From Paenibacillus qinlingensis (GTDB lineage Bacteria; Bacillota; Bacilli; Paenibacillales; NBRC-103111): DNA of 64,000 nucleotides. The notes below the pieces were generated by a model. The model saw nothing but the letters and a program-made list of their open reading frames with translations, ran no database searches and was not told the origin of the DNA. Position 1 is the stretch's first letter. Each line of letters opens with the position of its first letter. Shown here piece after piece: positions 1-8,777 of this stretch. A program made the translations under genes and the position numbers. Where the stretch lies: the NCBI RefSeq assembly GCF_013204845.1, contig NZ_JABMKY010000008.1, positions 124,001 to 188,000 on the forward strand, given 5' to 3'.

Positions 1-543
1 CCCAATCAGCATCTCCATGTCTGGACGTTCCTCTGTAAACATCGGTTCGAAGAACTCTCGCTGCTTATAGAAAAACATAGCTCCCAAGACAAACATAAGC
101 GTACTATCCAACCCTTCAAACTCATAGAGTCCCTCTTGTCTACCCTTGTCCAATAAATAACGGACCTTTTTCCACAGCGGGAAAACAAGCTCCCTCATTT
201 TATCTACACGTGGGGTAATCGTGATAATCTCCATTTGAATCAAGCTAATCAGCTGCGGATCTTCGTTGCGAATTTTGACAACTTCTCTAATCACCTGTTG
301 GATGCCAGCAAGTGGATCTTCGACATCATAAAACTCCGTTAATTTAATTGCAGGAAAAAACTGCTTAAATATTTCATGGAAAACGCTCTCTTTTCCACCA
401 AAATAGTAGGAAACCAGAGCCACATTGGCCCCGGCCTCCTCACATATTTGACGAACGCTAGTCGCATCATATCCATGCTGTGCAAACAGCTTTTTCGCGG
501 CCAATAGAATTTTCATTTTCATATCTGACTCTTGATGAACCAT
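1..543 (-). CDS. TetR/AcrR-family transcriptional regulator (C-terminus beyond window)
   Basis: Reading the minus strand from an ATG at 543 gives an open frame to the window edge (181 codons seen). Residues 8-55 form a TetR N-terminal helix-turn-helix: ILLAAKKLFAQHGYDATSV, then ICEEAGANVALVSYYFGGKE, the usual recognition-helix pattern ending in YYF.GKE. The rest is the helical ligand-binding domain. AGGAGG sits 11 nt before the ATG. It lies 24 bp downstream of the exporter gene on the same strand, so it is probably co-transcribed with it and represses it, the common arrangement for drug-responsive TetR pairs. The ligand cannot be inferred. The end of the gene is not in the window. Confidence 0.9.
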   Translation of the reverse strand, partial: MVHQESDMKMKILLAAKKLFAQHGYDATSVRQICEEAGANVALVSYYFGGKESVFHEIFKQFFPAIKLTEFYDVEDPLAGIQQVIREVVKIRNEDPQLISLIQMEIITITPRVDKMRELVFPLWKKVRYLLDKGRQEGLYEFEGLDSTLMFVLGAMFFYKQREFFEPMFTEERPDMEMLIG

Positions 544-567
544 GCCTAGCGCCCTCCTAATCCTTAG

Positions 568-1731
568 TTAAGCGTTTGATGAAACCCGACCTACCGCTGG
601 AGCTATCTTTGTTTTTTTCGCAAATACAACCAATATATCAATTACGAGCGCCACCGCGGCAATTAGAAATAAAAATCCAACCTCGCTGCCGACACTTGGT
701 CCACCGAACAAAATATTCATCAACCCGTTCACTGCGTACGTTGCCGGGAAAAAATTACTGATCGAATGATAGAAATCTGACAGAAGTTCTCTCGGTACAA
801 TCGCACCTGATGAAACCAACTGCAAGGATAGCATCGCAATGTTAAATAGCATACCTGCGTTCCCAAACAAAGTCAAAAACATTTGAGCAACCAGAGCAAA
901 CGTTAATAAGAACAATGATTCAAAGCCCCAAAGAGCAACAAATCCTTTATCTACATGCCCGCCCAACGAAACAACCATGATAGCACTGATGAGTCCAACC
1001 ACTATTGCAGCAATCACCGTTATTCCAATGCGTGCAGCCAATTTTTGCGTTTTAGACAGTGAAGCACCTAGTACATTAGTTGAAACGCTGAAGTTCATTC
1101 CCATAATCATCGTACCAACAATTGAAGCTAGGACAAGCATCATCGGGAGCATTTGATTCGGCATATCCTTTACTTTATTCGTGCTCTGGATGTCTGAACT
1201 CACTTTACTCGCTAACCCTTGTGCAATCTGAGTCGCTTGCTCAGCAGGAAGCTGTGGATTCATCTGTGTCAGGACAGCTGATGCCCCTGCCGCCACTGCC
1301 TCTTTATTTACCGTTGCCGTAATGTTCCCCGCTACAGCTTGCATGACTGACTTTGTCATAGACGGATTTGACTCATTAACCGTATAGGTGATCGGTACTG
1401 TTTGTCCAGGCGTTTGGAGTTTTTTGGAAAAATCCGATGAAATATGCATAACCATCTGCACTTCACGCATGTTTAGCTTGTTCTGAGCTTCTTCATTCGA
1501 CGCGATAACTTCCGTTTGGAAAGGAAGATTGCCTTGCAGGCTTTGAACGATTTTGCCACCCATGGCTTGATCTTCATTCACGATCGCAATCTTCAAATTC
1601 TTCGTATTATCCGAAACTCCCGAATACCCTGTCATCCATATGATGCTAAACAACAACTGAAACGTAATCGCTGTAATAATCCCTACCTTGGTTGTTGCAG
1701 GCTTCAAAAAAGCCGCTATTGACGATCCCAT
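568..1731 (-). CDS. ABC-2/YhgE-Pip-like membrane protein, putative exporter
   Basis: 387 residues with one N-terminal membrane segment (about residues 15-35), a large extracytoplasmic domain (about 40-190) and five or six membrane segments in the C-terminal half, the layout of the YhgE/Pip and ABC-2 membrane-protein superfamily (DUF3533-like). Such proteins export drugs or lipids or act as phage/type VII-linked membrane proteins; no ATPase gene is beside it, so an ABC role is unproven. A GTG at 1740 is in frame, but AAGGAG lies directly against it and 8 nt before the ATG at 1731, so the ATG is preferred. A TetR gene follows in the same direction and an operator-like inverted repeat precedes it. 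Confidence 0.75.
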   Translation of the reverse strand: MGSSIAAFLKPATTKVGIITAITFQLLFSIIWMTGYSGVSDNTKNLKIAIVNEDQAMGGKIVQSLQGNLPFQTEVIASNEEAQNKLNMREVQMVMHISSDFSKKLQTPGQTVPITYTVNESNPSMTKSVMQAVAGNITATVNKEAVAAGASAVLTQMNPQLPAEQATQIAQGLASKVSSDIQSTNKVKDMPNQMLPMMLVLASIVGTMIMGMNFSVSTNVLGASLSKTQKLAARIGITVIAAIVVGLISAIMVVSLGGHVDKGFVALWGFESLFLLTFALVAQMFLTLFGNAGMLFNIAMLSLQLVSSGAIVPRELLSDFYHSISNFFPATYAVNGLMNILFGGPSVGSEVGFLFLIAAVALVIDILVVFAKKTKIAPAVGRVSSNA

Positions 1732-1751
1732 TTTGACCACTCCTTATTATT

Positions 1752-1776
1752 AAACAATCATTTAAAACGAATGTTT
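1752..1776. promoter_or_regulatory. Candidate TetR operator upstream of the exporter-tetR operon
   Basis: AAACAATCA and CGAATGTTT form an inverted repeat (7 of 9 positions pair) separated by 7 bp, 21 bp upstream of the exporter start. The position in the leader of a transporter-tetR operon fits an autoregulatory operator. Binding is inferred only. Confidence 0.4.
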
Positions 1777-1851
1777 AAATCATAAGATAGTTATTTTATT
1801 TTGTCAACTCACTTTGCTTCAGTTTAACGACAAGAAAATACCTATGATGGA

Positions 1852-2070
1852 TCAATTATGCGCATCGATATTTAGATCTAGGCCTTCTAATGTGATTAGA
1901 TTTCTATGTCGTTTTCCTACCTTACCGTATCTGATTTTATTAGAGGTATCCGTTCCATATTGTTGTAAAAGCTGCTTAGTACTAATTAGATTTGCAAATT
2001 TAATTTTTTCTAGTACCGACCAGGGAGACTCGTATTGTGTTAACCACTCATTTGTCCAATTAATTGACAT
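1852..2070 (-). pseudogene. TniQ/TnsD-like transposition protein, N-terminal fragment
   Basis: 72 codons. WTNEWL followed by ESPWSVLEKIKFANLIS resembles the N-terminus of TniQ/TnsD-like target-selection proteins (E-S-P-W-[GS]-[IL]-x-E-K-x-K-x-A-N), which normally run to several hundred residues, so only the start survives. Its ATG overlaps the end of the upstream recombinase frame by 11 bp, showing the two were a translationally coupled pair. Identification rests on this short motif and is tentative. Confidence 0.4.
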
Positions 2071-2640
2071 ACTGACCCCTATTATTATTGTGAGTATTTA
2101 AACTACTTCTTATTTCTTTGAACTTTTTTAACTTTGGTTCAAGTATCTCAATAGATCTTGTCCTTCCCATAACTCTAAACTCACTTATACGTTTCTCCAA
2201 TACATTTATCGATTCAATCCAGACACCATCTTCTCCGAAACTTAAACAATCAAATTTCAAAGTCAATATATCGATTAAGTGAAAACCAGTTGCCTCCATT
2301 AACATAATTATCGGTACGTACTGGGGATCAAGAGATGAGATATTATCTACTATTTGATTCCATATATGTAAAATATTTTGGTTGTAACTTTGGTCGATCC
2401 TTCTGAGAGACAAGTGATCCAACTGGTTTTAAGGGTGCCTCTACCCAATGATAACGTTGAATAAAATACAAGAAATTCTCCAGGTTTGCTACCATACTAC
2501 AAAAATAACTATCTGTTGGTTCCTGATTTTGTATTGCGATCTACTTTCACCACCCATCGGATGATTTCTTACCTAGTTAAAGTATTCCAAAACATCTTCT
2601 CTTGACATCTGACCAAAATCTTTCCAATCCGGCTTTGTTA
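2060..2640 (-). pseudogene. Tyrosine recombinase/site-specific integrase remnant, frameshifted
   Basis: An open frame from 2422 to 2060 reads PQYVPIIMLMEATGFHLIDI then LTLKFDCL, the start of the catalytic domain of phage-type integrases around the first arginine (here histidine-leucine replaces the usual R-I/L-S of TG.RISE, so the catalytic Arg is missing). The preceding part continues in another frame: FLYFIQRYHWVEAPLKPV (about 2425-2490), typical of the core-binding domain, and DWKDFGQMSREDVLEYF further upstream (about 2580-2635). At least one frameshift near 2415 and stops further upstream, plus loss of everything after the first third of the catalytic domain, make it a pseudogene. It is joined to the TniQ-like fragment. 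Confidence 0.55.
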
Positions 2641-2719
2641 AAGCTTCACTGATATATGCTGAACGCCTTCACATCTTCTAATTAGAACGACATGAAGGCC
2701 ACATGTATTTCGTTTAAAA

Positions 2720-2750
2720 GGATCTGCCATCTCTGGCAGATCCCTTTTTT
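2720..2750. terminator. Rho-independent terminator (bidirectional)
   Basis: Perfect 10-bp stem GGATCTGCCA/TGGCAGATCC with a TCTC loop, C then six T on the plus side and four A before it. It lies about 75 bp past the stop of the minus-strand PhyH fragment and would end that transcript. Confidence 0.8.
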
Positions 2751-2824
2751 CTATAAGAAATGGTAGCTTGATGTATCTTTGCCAAGCAAAATATTACGTT
2801 GGTAATGCTGGTAATGAGCCTTGT

Positions 2825-3103
2825 TTATAAGTCACCGTTCTTACTTGGGGAATAGGTCAAATATAGCTGTTTTCTGATAACCTCTGAGCGGTTTACTCCG
2901 CTTTGATGTGGGGTAAAGGAGTGGAAGATGATAATATCGCCAGGATTCGCTTCTACTATAACACCAGCTTTCGGATCAATTTCTGCGATTTCTTCCGCAT
3001 TCATATTATGGAGCTCACCCGGCGTGGAAACGCAGCATTTCATGATAAAGCAAAATACCTCTGATTTTAGATACAAAAATAATAATTCAGCAAATTTTCG
3101 CAC
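2825..3103 (-). pseudogene. Phytanoyl-CoA dioxygenase (PhyH) family, C-terminal fragment
   Basis: The last ~60 residues carry the C-terminal end of the PhyH Fe(II)/2-oxoglutarate dioxygenase fold: GDIIIFHSFTPHQSGVNRS, with the distal metal-ligand His (PHxSGxN) and the Arg (E-V-I-R-K-Q) that binds 2-oxoglutarate. Intact family members have 250-300 residues; the H-x-D metal pair and everything before it are missing, and the first ~30 residues of the open frame look unrelated. A dead 3' end of a gene, with a terminator still in place downstream. Confidence 0.6.
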
Positions 3104-3585
3104 CTATTTGTGATGCTAATTATATTTTAGCATTTAGGTTTGTACTAATTTCAGAAAATCGCTTTCGTGCCCAGGATAACACTGCCGACATGACACTTCC
3201 TACAGGACGATCCTAAGTTTTACATTTACAAATCAATGTTGTATAAAATCCTATCGTATACACTGAACGTTTATTATTCCGGATTTAGCCAGTCATTTTT
3301 TGACTTAAACATAAACATATATCATCTTTCATTATGAGCCTATCTACTCCCCTGCTGTCTGCACTCCACTACAGACTAGAGCTGCAGAAAGGATCTACAC
3401 TCAGAGGCAGCGGAACGCAAAGGACTATACCCAATTTTCGGATAAAGTCCTTTGCGTTCGTTTTCACCTGGTTTTAAATGTAATAGTCATAGTCGAGATA
3501 ATGAGGAAGTTTACAGAATTTCTTTTCTTGAGATATTCTTGTCTCCCGATAAAGTATCCAGGAATAAAACCACATACCTCTCTAG
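3104..3585. other. Intergenic stretch without a gene
   Basis: No supportable coding frame. It holds one long inverted repeat (3413-3459, listed separately) that lies downstream of the UvrA-like gene. Confidence 0.6.
3413..3459. repeat. Inverted repeat, terminator-like, after the uvrA-like gene
   Basis: 14-bp perfect arms GAACGCAAAGGACT/AGTCCTTTGCGTTC around a 19-nt loop, 127 bp past the stop of the minus-strand ABC ATPase. It has no strong T-run on the minus side, so termination is plausible but not certain. Confidence 0.5.
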
Positions 3586-6078
3586 TCATTGTACTTTCTC
3601 TTCAATAAAATTTTTCAAGTATTTACCGGTTAAGCTGTTTTTGTTTTCTGCAATTTGCATTGGTGTTCCTTGTGCAATAATCTTACCACCAAATATACCT
3701 CCCTCCGGTCCCATGTCGATAATGAAGTCGCTTTGCGATATGACTTCCAGAGCATGCTCAATCACAAACACCGAGTTATTCCGTTCGACCAATCTTCGGA
3801 GTAACTTTAGCAATCGATCAATATCCGAAGGATGTAAACCCGTAGTGGGTTCATCCAATAAATAAAGTGTGTGTCCCTGTATGGATTTTCCTATTTCCTT
3901 AGAAAGCTTAATGCGCTGGCACTCACCGCCAGACAAGGTGATGGTAGATTGCCCCAACATAAGGTAATCCAAACCTACATCACAAAGAGTTTGCAATCTC
4001 CCTGCAATTTCTTTATGCCCTCCCAAAAATGTGAGATTGTCCGACACTGTTGCTTCCAAAATATCTGATATATTTTTATCCTTGTAAGTAACGCTTAACA
4101 CTTTCTTTTTAAACCGTTTTCCACGGCAAACAGGGCATTGTACCTCCACATCATCAAGAAACTGCATGTCCAATGGTATGACACCCAACCCTTGACATCT
4201 TTCGCAACGCCCACCTTTTACATTGAAAGAAAAATCAGAAGGTTTTAGCCGTAACTTTTGGGCCTGTGGCAGGGCTGCGTACAGTTCCCGTACTGGAGTA
4301 TATAAATCTGTATAGGTGGCAATGTTACTGCGGCTTTGTCTGCCGATTGGGTTTTGATCTAACTTAATGATTTCTTTCACATACTCGAATCCTCTAATTG
4401 AATCACACTCTGCACTACCGCTCTCAGAAAAACGTACAATCGTATCAAATACTATGCTGGATTTACCGCTGCCAGATACTCCTGTAAATGAGACAAGTTT
4501 TCCCAAAGGAACCTCAACCGAAACATTTTGCAAGTTATGGGCATGGGCATTCTTAACAACAATGCTGTTATGGATATTAATCTCTTTGGGCAATGCCAGG
4601 GTATTTGTACGGTTAAGATACTTACCCGTGACAGATAGTTTATTCTTCGCAATCTCCGATGGTGTACCAATGGCGACAATATTGCCCCCACCGCTGCCTG
4701 CACCAGGTCCAAAGTCGATAATATGATCGCAATGCGCCACAAAATCCATATCATGTTCAATCACTAACACCGAATTACCCAAATCACGCAGTCGCTTGAG
4801 TGCTTCTAAAAGAAGCTGCGTATCTCTGGGGTGCAACCCAGTTGTTGGTTCATCTAAGATATACAACACACCTGTCAGTCCACTGTCCATAACATTGGCA
4901 AGACGAATGCGCTGTGCTTCACCGCCAGATAACGTACCCACTTTCCTATCGATCGAGAGATACCCAAGTCCGATTTTTATAATTCCCTCGGTCCGTTTTA
5001 TAATATCTCCCGTAATTGCTGAAGCGACAATCAGTGCATTTTCGCTTAAATTTTCAGACAAGGTTTTGATTTTGTCATAGAGTTGCTCTGCTGTAAATGA
5101 GGACAATTCTATAATTGTAAGACCGTCCAATTTAACAGTTCTACCTACAACGCCCAACCGTGTACCATGACATTCGGGGCATTCGGTTTTAATGATACAG
5201 TTTTCGATTTTGCTGTTTTTTATCTCTTTCCGTACACTTTCTGCGGCTTTCTCCTGCATAAAGTCACGGATTCCGCGAAAATATCCATCGTTGACACGCT
5301 TTGGCGTTTTTTTTTCAGGGAAGTATTTTTTAAATGCCTCACTGTCCACGCCGTCATAAAAAACAATTCGCTCCAGCTCATTATAGTCCTTGATTATTTT
5401 TGTGGAGTCGAATTCAAATCCATAATGAGCACCGCATTTGCGCAGTGTGTTGGCGTAGTGTGTGCGGATTACAGGATCCAGCCACAAGGAAACCGCACCT
5501 TTTTCAATAGTTAACTGCTCGTCAATCAGTTGTGTTAGATCTAAAGTTGTTACAATACCTACGCCATTACAGGTGGGACAAGCACCTTGCGATTTGTTAA
5601 AGGAGAAATGTCCCATAGTAAGCTTTTTGTGCTCTGTTTGACAGTATGGACAAAGGATATTTCCTTCGTCAAGTTCATTTTCCTCATCTAAATCATAATC
5701 AGGCGGGATATCTTTACCGCAGTACCTGCAGCTTCTCACACCCAGCTTTGCATAGAGAATACGTAAATATGTTAGAATTTCGGTATAGGTTCCAATGGTT
5801 GAACGAGGGTTGTTGGATAGTACACGTTGCCGGATGGAAATGGAAGGAGAAAGTCCTGAAATGCTGTCCACCAATGGTTTGTTCAGTCCGTCAGTAACCA
5901 TCCCCATACTCTCCATATACTGCCTCTGACATTCCCTTTGCAAAATATCCATGGCAAAAGTAGATTTTCCGCTGCCTGAAATACCGGTTAGGGCAATTAA
6001 CTTATATTTGGGCAACCTCACCGATATATTTTTTAAGTTATGTTCCTTTGCGCCTTTAATTTCAATATAATCCTGCAA
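3586..6078 (-). CDS. Short UvrA-like excision/ABC ATPase (UvrA2 type)
   Basis: 830 residues against about 950 for housekeeping UvrA. Two ABC ATPase halves are complete: Walker A GISGSGKSTFAMD near residue 32 and GVSGSGKSSIVFD near 535; signature LSGGEAQRIRLANVMDSGL near 380 and LSGGECQRIKLSKE near 715; Walker B LYILDEPTTGLHP and LYLLDEPTTGLHP. Cysteine motifs include CRYCG...CPYC (about 117-146), CPTC, CPEC, and the C-terminal zinc module CERCQG...CPVCRG (about 630-655). The shortening is typical of UvrA2 paralogues lacking the UvrB-binding insertion, which are often linked to resistance against DNA-binding antibiotics rather than general repair. The start is TTG at 6078 with GGTGGAG 8 nt upstream. 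No uvrB or uvrC is nearby. Confidence 0.9.
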   Translation of the reverse strand: MQDYIEIKGAKEHNLKNISVRLPKYKLIALTGISGSGKSTFAMDILQRECQRQYMESMGMVTDGLNKPLVDSISGLSPSISIRQRVLSNNPRSTIGTYTEILTYLRILYAKLGVRSCRYCGKDIPPDYDLDEENELDEGNILCPYCQTEHKKLTMGHFSFNKSQGACPTCNGVGIVTTLDLTQLIDEQLTIEKGAVSLWLDPVIRTHYANTLRKCGAHYGFEFDSTKIIKDYNELERIVFYDGVDSEAFKKYFPEKKTPKRVNDGYFRGIRDFMQEKAAESVRKEIKNSKIENCIIKTECPECHGTRLGVVGRTVKLDGLTIIELSSFTAEQLYDKIKTLSENLSENALIVASAITGDIIKRTEGIIKIGLGYLSIDRKVGTLSGGEAQRIRLANVMDSGLTGVLYILDEPTTGLHPRDTQLLLEALKRLRDLGNSVLVIEHDMDFVAHCDHIIDFGPGAGSGGGNIVAIGTPSEIAKNKLSVTGKYLNRTNTLALPKEINIHNSIVVKNAHAHNLQNVSVEVPLGKLVSFTGVSGSGKSSIVFDTIVRFSESGSAECDSIRGFEYVKEIIKLDQNPIGRQSRSNIATYTDLYTPVRELYAALPQAQKLRLKPSDFSFNVKGGRCERCQGLGVIPLDMQFLDDVEVQCPVCRGKRFKKKVLSVTYKDKNISDILEATVSDNLTFLGGHKEIAGRLQTLCDVGLDYLMLGQSTITLSGGECQRIKLSKEIGKSIQGHTLYLLDEPTTGLHPSDIDRLLKLLRRLVERNNSVFVIEHALEVISQSDFIIDMGPEGGIFGGKIIAQGTPMQIAENKNSLTGKYLKNFIEEKVQ

Positions 6079-6177
6079 GGTTAGTCTCCACCTTCATTTA
6101 CTATTTCAATTGTATCAACAAAAAATAAAGGCCGTGAGAATGGTGTAATACCAAACTCACGTCGTTCAAGTCCCCCA

Positions 6178-6701
6178 TTAAGATTTCACGGTATAATGGA
6201 GTAGTACAATTTCTCCATAACGTTTTGATCCAACCAAATCAAGCTACATTTCAGGATTATCCTTTTTAAAGAACGGAATTCCAATCCCTAATATCATAGG
6301 CATAATTGCTATGATAAACTCATCCACGAGGCGGACTTTCAATAGTGTGTCGAGAATCGCAGCTCCACCGACAACCCAGATTTTAGAACCTTCCCGTTCT
6401 TTAAGTTTCTCGATTAACGCGGGAATCTCTTCAGTGACATAAGTTACATTCGAATCTGGTACTTGCTTTGTTCGTGAGAAAACGTAGCTTTCCTTACCTG
6501 GATAAGGATATTCATCCGCCAACTCAAAGTCTGCTTATACGTTGTGTTCCCCATTAATACTGTGTCAATGGTATTGTAAAATTCGCTGTAGCCGCTGTCT
6601 CCCTCCCCTTCCACTTCATGAAGCCAATTAATATCGCCATTTTCTTTCGCGATGTATCCATCCAAAGATGTTGCAATATATAAAACTACTGGGCGCTTCA
6701 T
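6178..6701 (-). pseudogene. DHFR-like reductase (YwjB/YyaP family), frameshift plus amber stop
   Basis: The minus strand from ATG 6701 (AGGAGA upstream) reads VVLYIATSLDGYIAKENGDI and VLMGNTTYKQTL, typical of RibD-C-domain dihydrofolate-reductase-like proteins. The frame is lost near 6530 by a one-base deletion (TL|ELADEYPYPGKESYVFSR resumes in the next frame), continues through IWVVGGAAILDTLL, and meets TAG at 6244 after NPEM. Beyond the TAG the same frame continues LDLVGSKRYGEIVLLHYTVK to TAA at 6178, the expected C-terminus. Two independent lesions at otherwise preserved sequence indicate recent inactivation. Confidence 0.85.
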
Positions 6702-6731
6702 TTTATTCTCTCCTTTGTATATGTGCTGCAT

Positions 6732-7279
6732 TGAATGATAACTATTTCGATTCTAACAGTTTAATATGACACCTACTGTCATATTAAGTATAAGCCCAAT
6801 CTGATATGACCATTCATTGTCACACAAGCATGTTATCGTCGGGAAGAGGGAAGCCCAGCTCTTCTTCGACTAGGCGAATAAGTGCTTCATCGGCCGTGCA
6901 TTTCATTTTATTGCTGGTAGTATGGATTCTAGACTTTTCGTAAGCTCGGACACTATGGATTGTAGCATTTTAATGACCACTCCTTGGAGGAAAGTTCATG
7001 ACATATAAGATAACAATAGCTTACTCAAATGCACGTAAAAAACCTCATAACGTGTCTTAATGGTGATTAAATCGATGAAAATCAGGAGTTGAAGTGCTTT
7101 AAAATAGATCTTGTGAACTATGAGTATCGCGAAAAACAGTTCATGTAGACTATAAGTATCGCAGAAATTCTTATCCTAAAGCATTAATATAAATAGAATG
7201 AAAATAGAAAAGAAGTGAAGAAGTCCAAAATATCAAATAACTGGAAAAGTACATTGGAAATATGAGGAGGAATTGGGGA
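6732..7279. other. Intergenic stretch, no intact gene
   Basis: A short minus-strand frame around 6830-6915 (CTADEALIRLVEEELGFPLP) looks like the tail of some lost gene but I cannot name it. At 7118-7130 and 7150-7162 the sequence CTAT[G/A]AGTATCGC occurs twice 32 bp apart. The rest contains the presumed promoter of the gene at 7280. Confidence 0.5.
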
Positions 7280-8071
7280 ATGGGTAATAAGAAGAAATTT
7301 TACAAAACTACCTGGTTTATTTGGGTAATGATGCTTTTAGTTCCTCCAATAGGAATTATCTTACTTTGGCAGAAGCGACAATATAAGCCGCAAACAATGG
7401 GGATTTTATCGGCAGTATTTGGTGTTTATTTTATTGTTATGATGGTTATCGTAAATCAGGATACCAATAACAAAACAGTGGTAAAAGAAGTTAAGGATAC
7501 CCCTACTGTTTCAGTTGCCAAGGATAAACCTAAAGAACAATCTAAACCCGTAATAGCAGCAAAAACTACAGAGAAACCGAAAATAAAGGCCCCAGAAGTA
7601 AAGGCTCCGGAAATAAAAGTCCCGGAAATAAAGGCCCCGATGAAGCCTATAGCCCCAGCACCCAGCGTATTAGATGACTACATTCCCTGGGCAGTTGAAA
7701 AATACGCAGGCGAAAAAAGTAATAATAAAAACGTGGACAGAATACGACGCATAGAGATTGATGACAAAAGTATTTTTATTGAGTTGATGGCAGATGACGA
7801 TACTACAAAAGGAACAATTAAATCCGACATTCTGGAAAAGAGTACCGCTATCTTTAAACAGGTTTTTAAAAATAGAACGGATGTCCCTAAAGTATTTTTA
7901 TCATGGGCGCTGCCGCAACGGGACACTAAAGGTAATGAGTCTATTAACAGCGTTGTTGCTGTCTCGTTGTCCAGCGATACAGCGAAGACAATTGACTGGG
8001 ACAAGTTTACATATTTGAATCTTCCGAAAACAGCTACTAGCTATACCGAAAATGAGATACTTAGGAAGTAA
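7280..8071 (+). CDS. Membrane-anchored protein with Lys-Pro-Glu repeat linker, unknown function
   Basis: 263 residues from ATG 7280; an in-frame ATG at 7262 overlaps the GAGGAGG ribosome site (7264-7270), which is well placed for 7280. Two membrane segments (about residues 12-30 and 42-60) are followed by a low-complexity linker (about 75-125) of tandem KAPE[VI]/KVPEI repeats rich in Lys and Pro, then a soluble alpha/beta C-terminal domain of about 135 residues. The shape suggests a domain held in or on the wall by a charged Pro-rich stalk. I do not recognise the C-terminal domain. A terminator follows directly, so it is a single-gene unit. Confidence 0.75.
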   Translation: MGNKKKFYKTTWFIWVMMLLVPPIGIILLWQKRQYKPQTMGILSAVFGVYFIVMMVIVNQDTNNKTVVKEVKDTPTVSVAKDKPKEQSKPVIAAKTTEKPKIKAPEVKAPEIKVPEIKAPMKPIAPAPSVLDDYIPWAVEKYAGEKSNNKNVDRIRRIEIDDKSIFIELMADDDTTKGTIKSDILEKSTAIFKQVFKNRTDVPKVFLSWALPQRDTKGNESINSVVAVSLSSDTAKTIDWDKFTYLNLPKTATSYTENEILRK

Positions 8072-8123
8072 TCCAGCAAGCCATATCAACTGCAGAAGCT
8101 CATTTTGACGAAGTTTAATTATA

Positions 8124-8147
8124 AGGCACCCAGATAATTGGGTGCCT
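8124..8147 (+). terminator. Terminator hairpin after the gene at 7280
   Basis: Perfect 9-bp stem AGGCACCCA/TGGGTGCCT with a 6-nt loop, 52 bp past the stop codon; only a weak T-rich tail follows. Confidence 0.65.
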
Positions 8148-8292
8148 CAGTGTGTATTTATATAAAGCATTATTTTTTTAAAAATATCATGAATACCGTT
8201 AAATTATATATGGAGGAAGATAGAGAAATAACTGCTAGGCCAGCATTTTTGTCTTGGAATCTTGTAAGTTTTATTATAGGGGGAACATTAAG

Positions 8293-8571
8293 ATGAGTAC
8301 TATATGGGCTTTTATATTGCATCCATTAGTTTTGTGTTGGCTGGGTTTTATTTTTATGGCTAATCGAGTTTTTGTAATGATGCTCCCGCATTCAAGTAAG
8401 ATGCAAAAGATTTTTAAGGTGGCTACAGGTTTTAATAGCAGATTACTTTGTCAAACGTTGATTCTAGTGCTATTAAGTATATTCTATTCCTTTTTTTGCT
8501 TTTCGAATGTTTTTGCAATGTACGCTATCACCGCTTTGGGAACTTCGTATAACCTCATGATTCCACGGTAA
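8293..8571 (+). CDS. Small hydrophobic membrane protein, unknown
   Basis: 92 residues from ATG 8293, chosen because AGGGGGAAC lies 9 nt upstream; the open frame reaches back to 8254 without a ribosome site. Two to three membrane segments (about residues 5-27, 52-73 and possibly 73-88) joined by a short basic loop. No motif I recognise. It ends abruptly just before a truncated response-regulator start, so it may itself be a fragment. Confidence 0.45.
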   Translation: MSTIWAFILHPLVLCWLGFIFMANRVFVMMLPHSSKMQKIFKVATGFNSRLLCQTLILVLLSIFYSFFCFSNVFAMYAITALGTSYNLMIPR

Positions 8572-8584
8572 ATCTAACTCTGGA

Positions 8585-8668
8585 TTATGTAATTATCATG
8601 AAGTTCCATTTCCCTTTGTTTATCGGAACTTGTATTACTTCATCCTCAACAATCAATATGGTTTTCAT
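8585..8668 (-). pseudogene. Response regulator, first ~13 codons only
   Basis: ATG at 8668 behind GGAGG reads MKTILIVEDEVIQV, the start of a receiver domain (first beta strand and the acidic pair after it), then leaves the family and stops at 8585. The rest of the gene is gone. The ribosome-site leader is shared with the small gene at 32461-32631. Confidence 0.5.
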
Positions 8669-8708
8669 AGCCATCCTCCATGAACCATAGTCTATCTCTA
8701 CCTACCTG
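8663..8708. repeat. Dispersed 46-bp leader repeat, copy 1
   Basis: About 90 percent identical to 32626-32672. Both copies contain the ribosome site and start codon (TTCATGGAGGATRGCTATGA on the minus strand) of short minus-strand reading frames. Confidence 0.6.
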
Positions 8709-8731
8709 AAGTATGTCCATAATTTATCATG

Positions 8732-8769
8732 AAAAACGGGCCAATAGAAACTGCTCTATAGGCCCGTTT
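8732..8769 (-). terminator. Rho-independent terminator of the giant SLH gene
   Basis: On the minus strand, stem AAACGGGCC/GGCCCGTTT with an 18-nt loop ends in five T, 9 bp past the stop codon. It is duplicated together with the gene's 3' end near 62613-62650. Confidence 0.8.
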
Positions 8770-8777
8770 ATTAAGAA

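Noticed and set aside
1814-2101. 95-codon plus-strand frame
   Set aside because: Opposite the TniQ-like fragment, which has the recognisable motif and the coupling overlap.
7586-7640. Tandem DNA repeat that might suggest a CRISPR or minisatellite
   Set aside because: It encodes the Lys-Pro-Glu linker repeats of the protein at 7280 and lies in frame; not an array.
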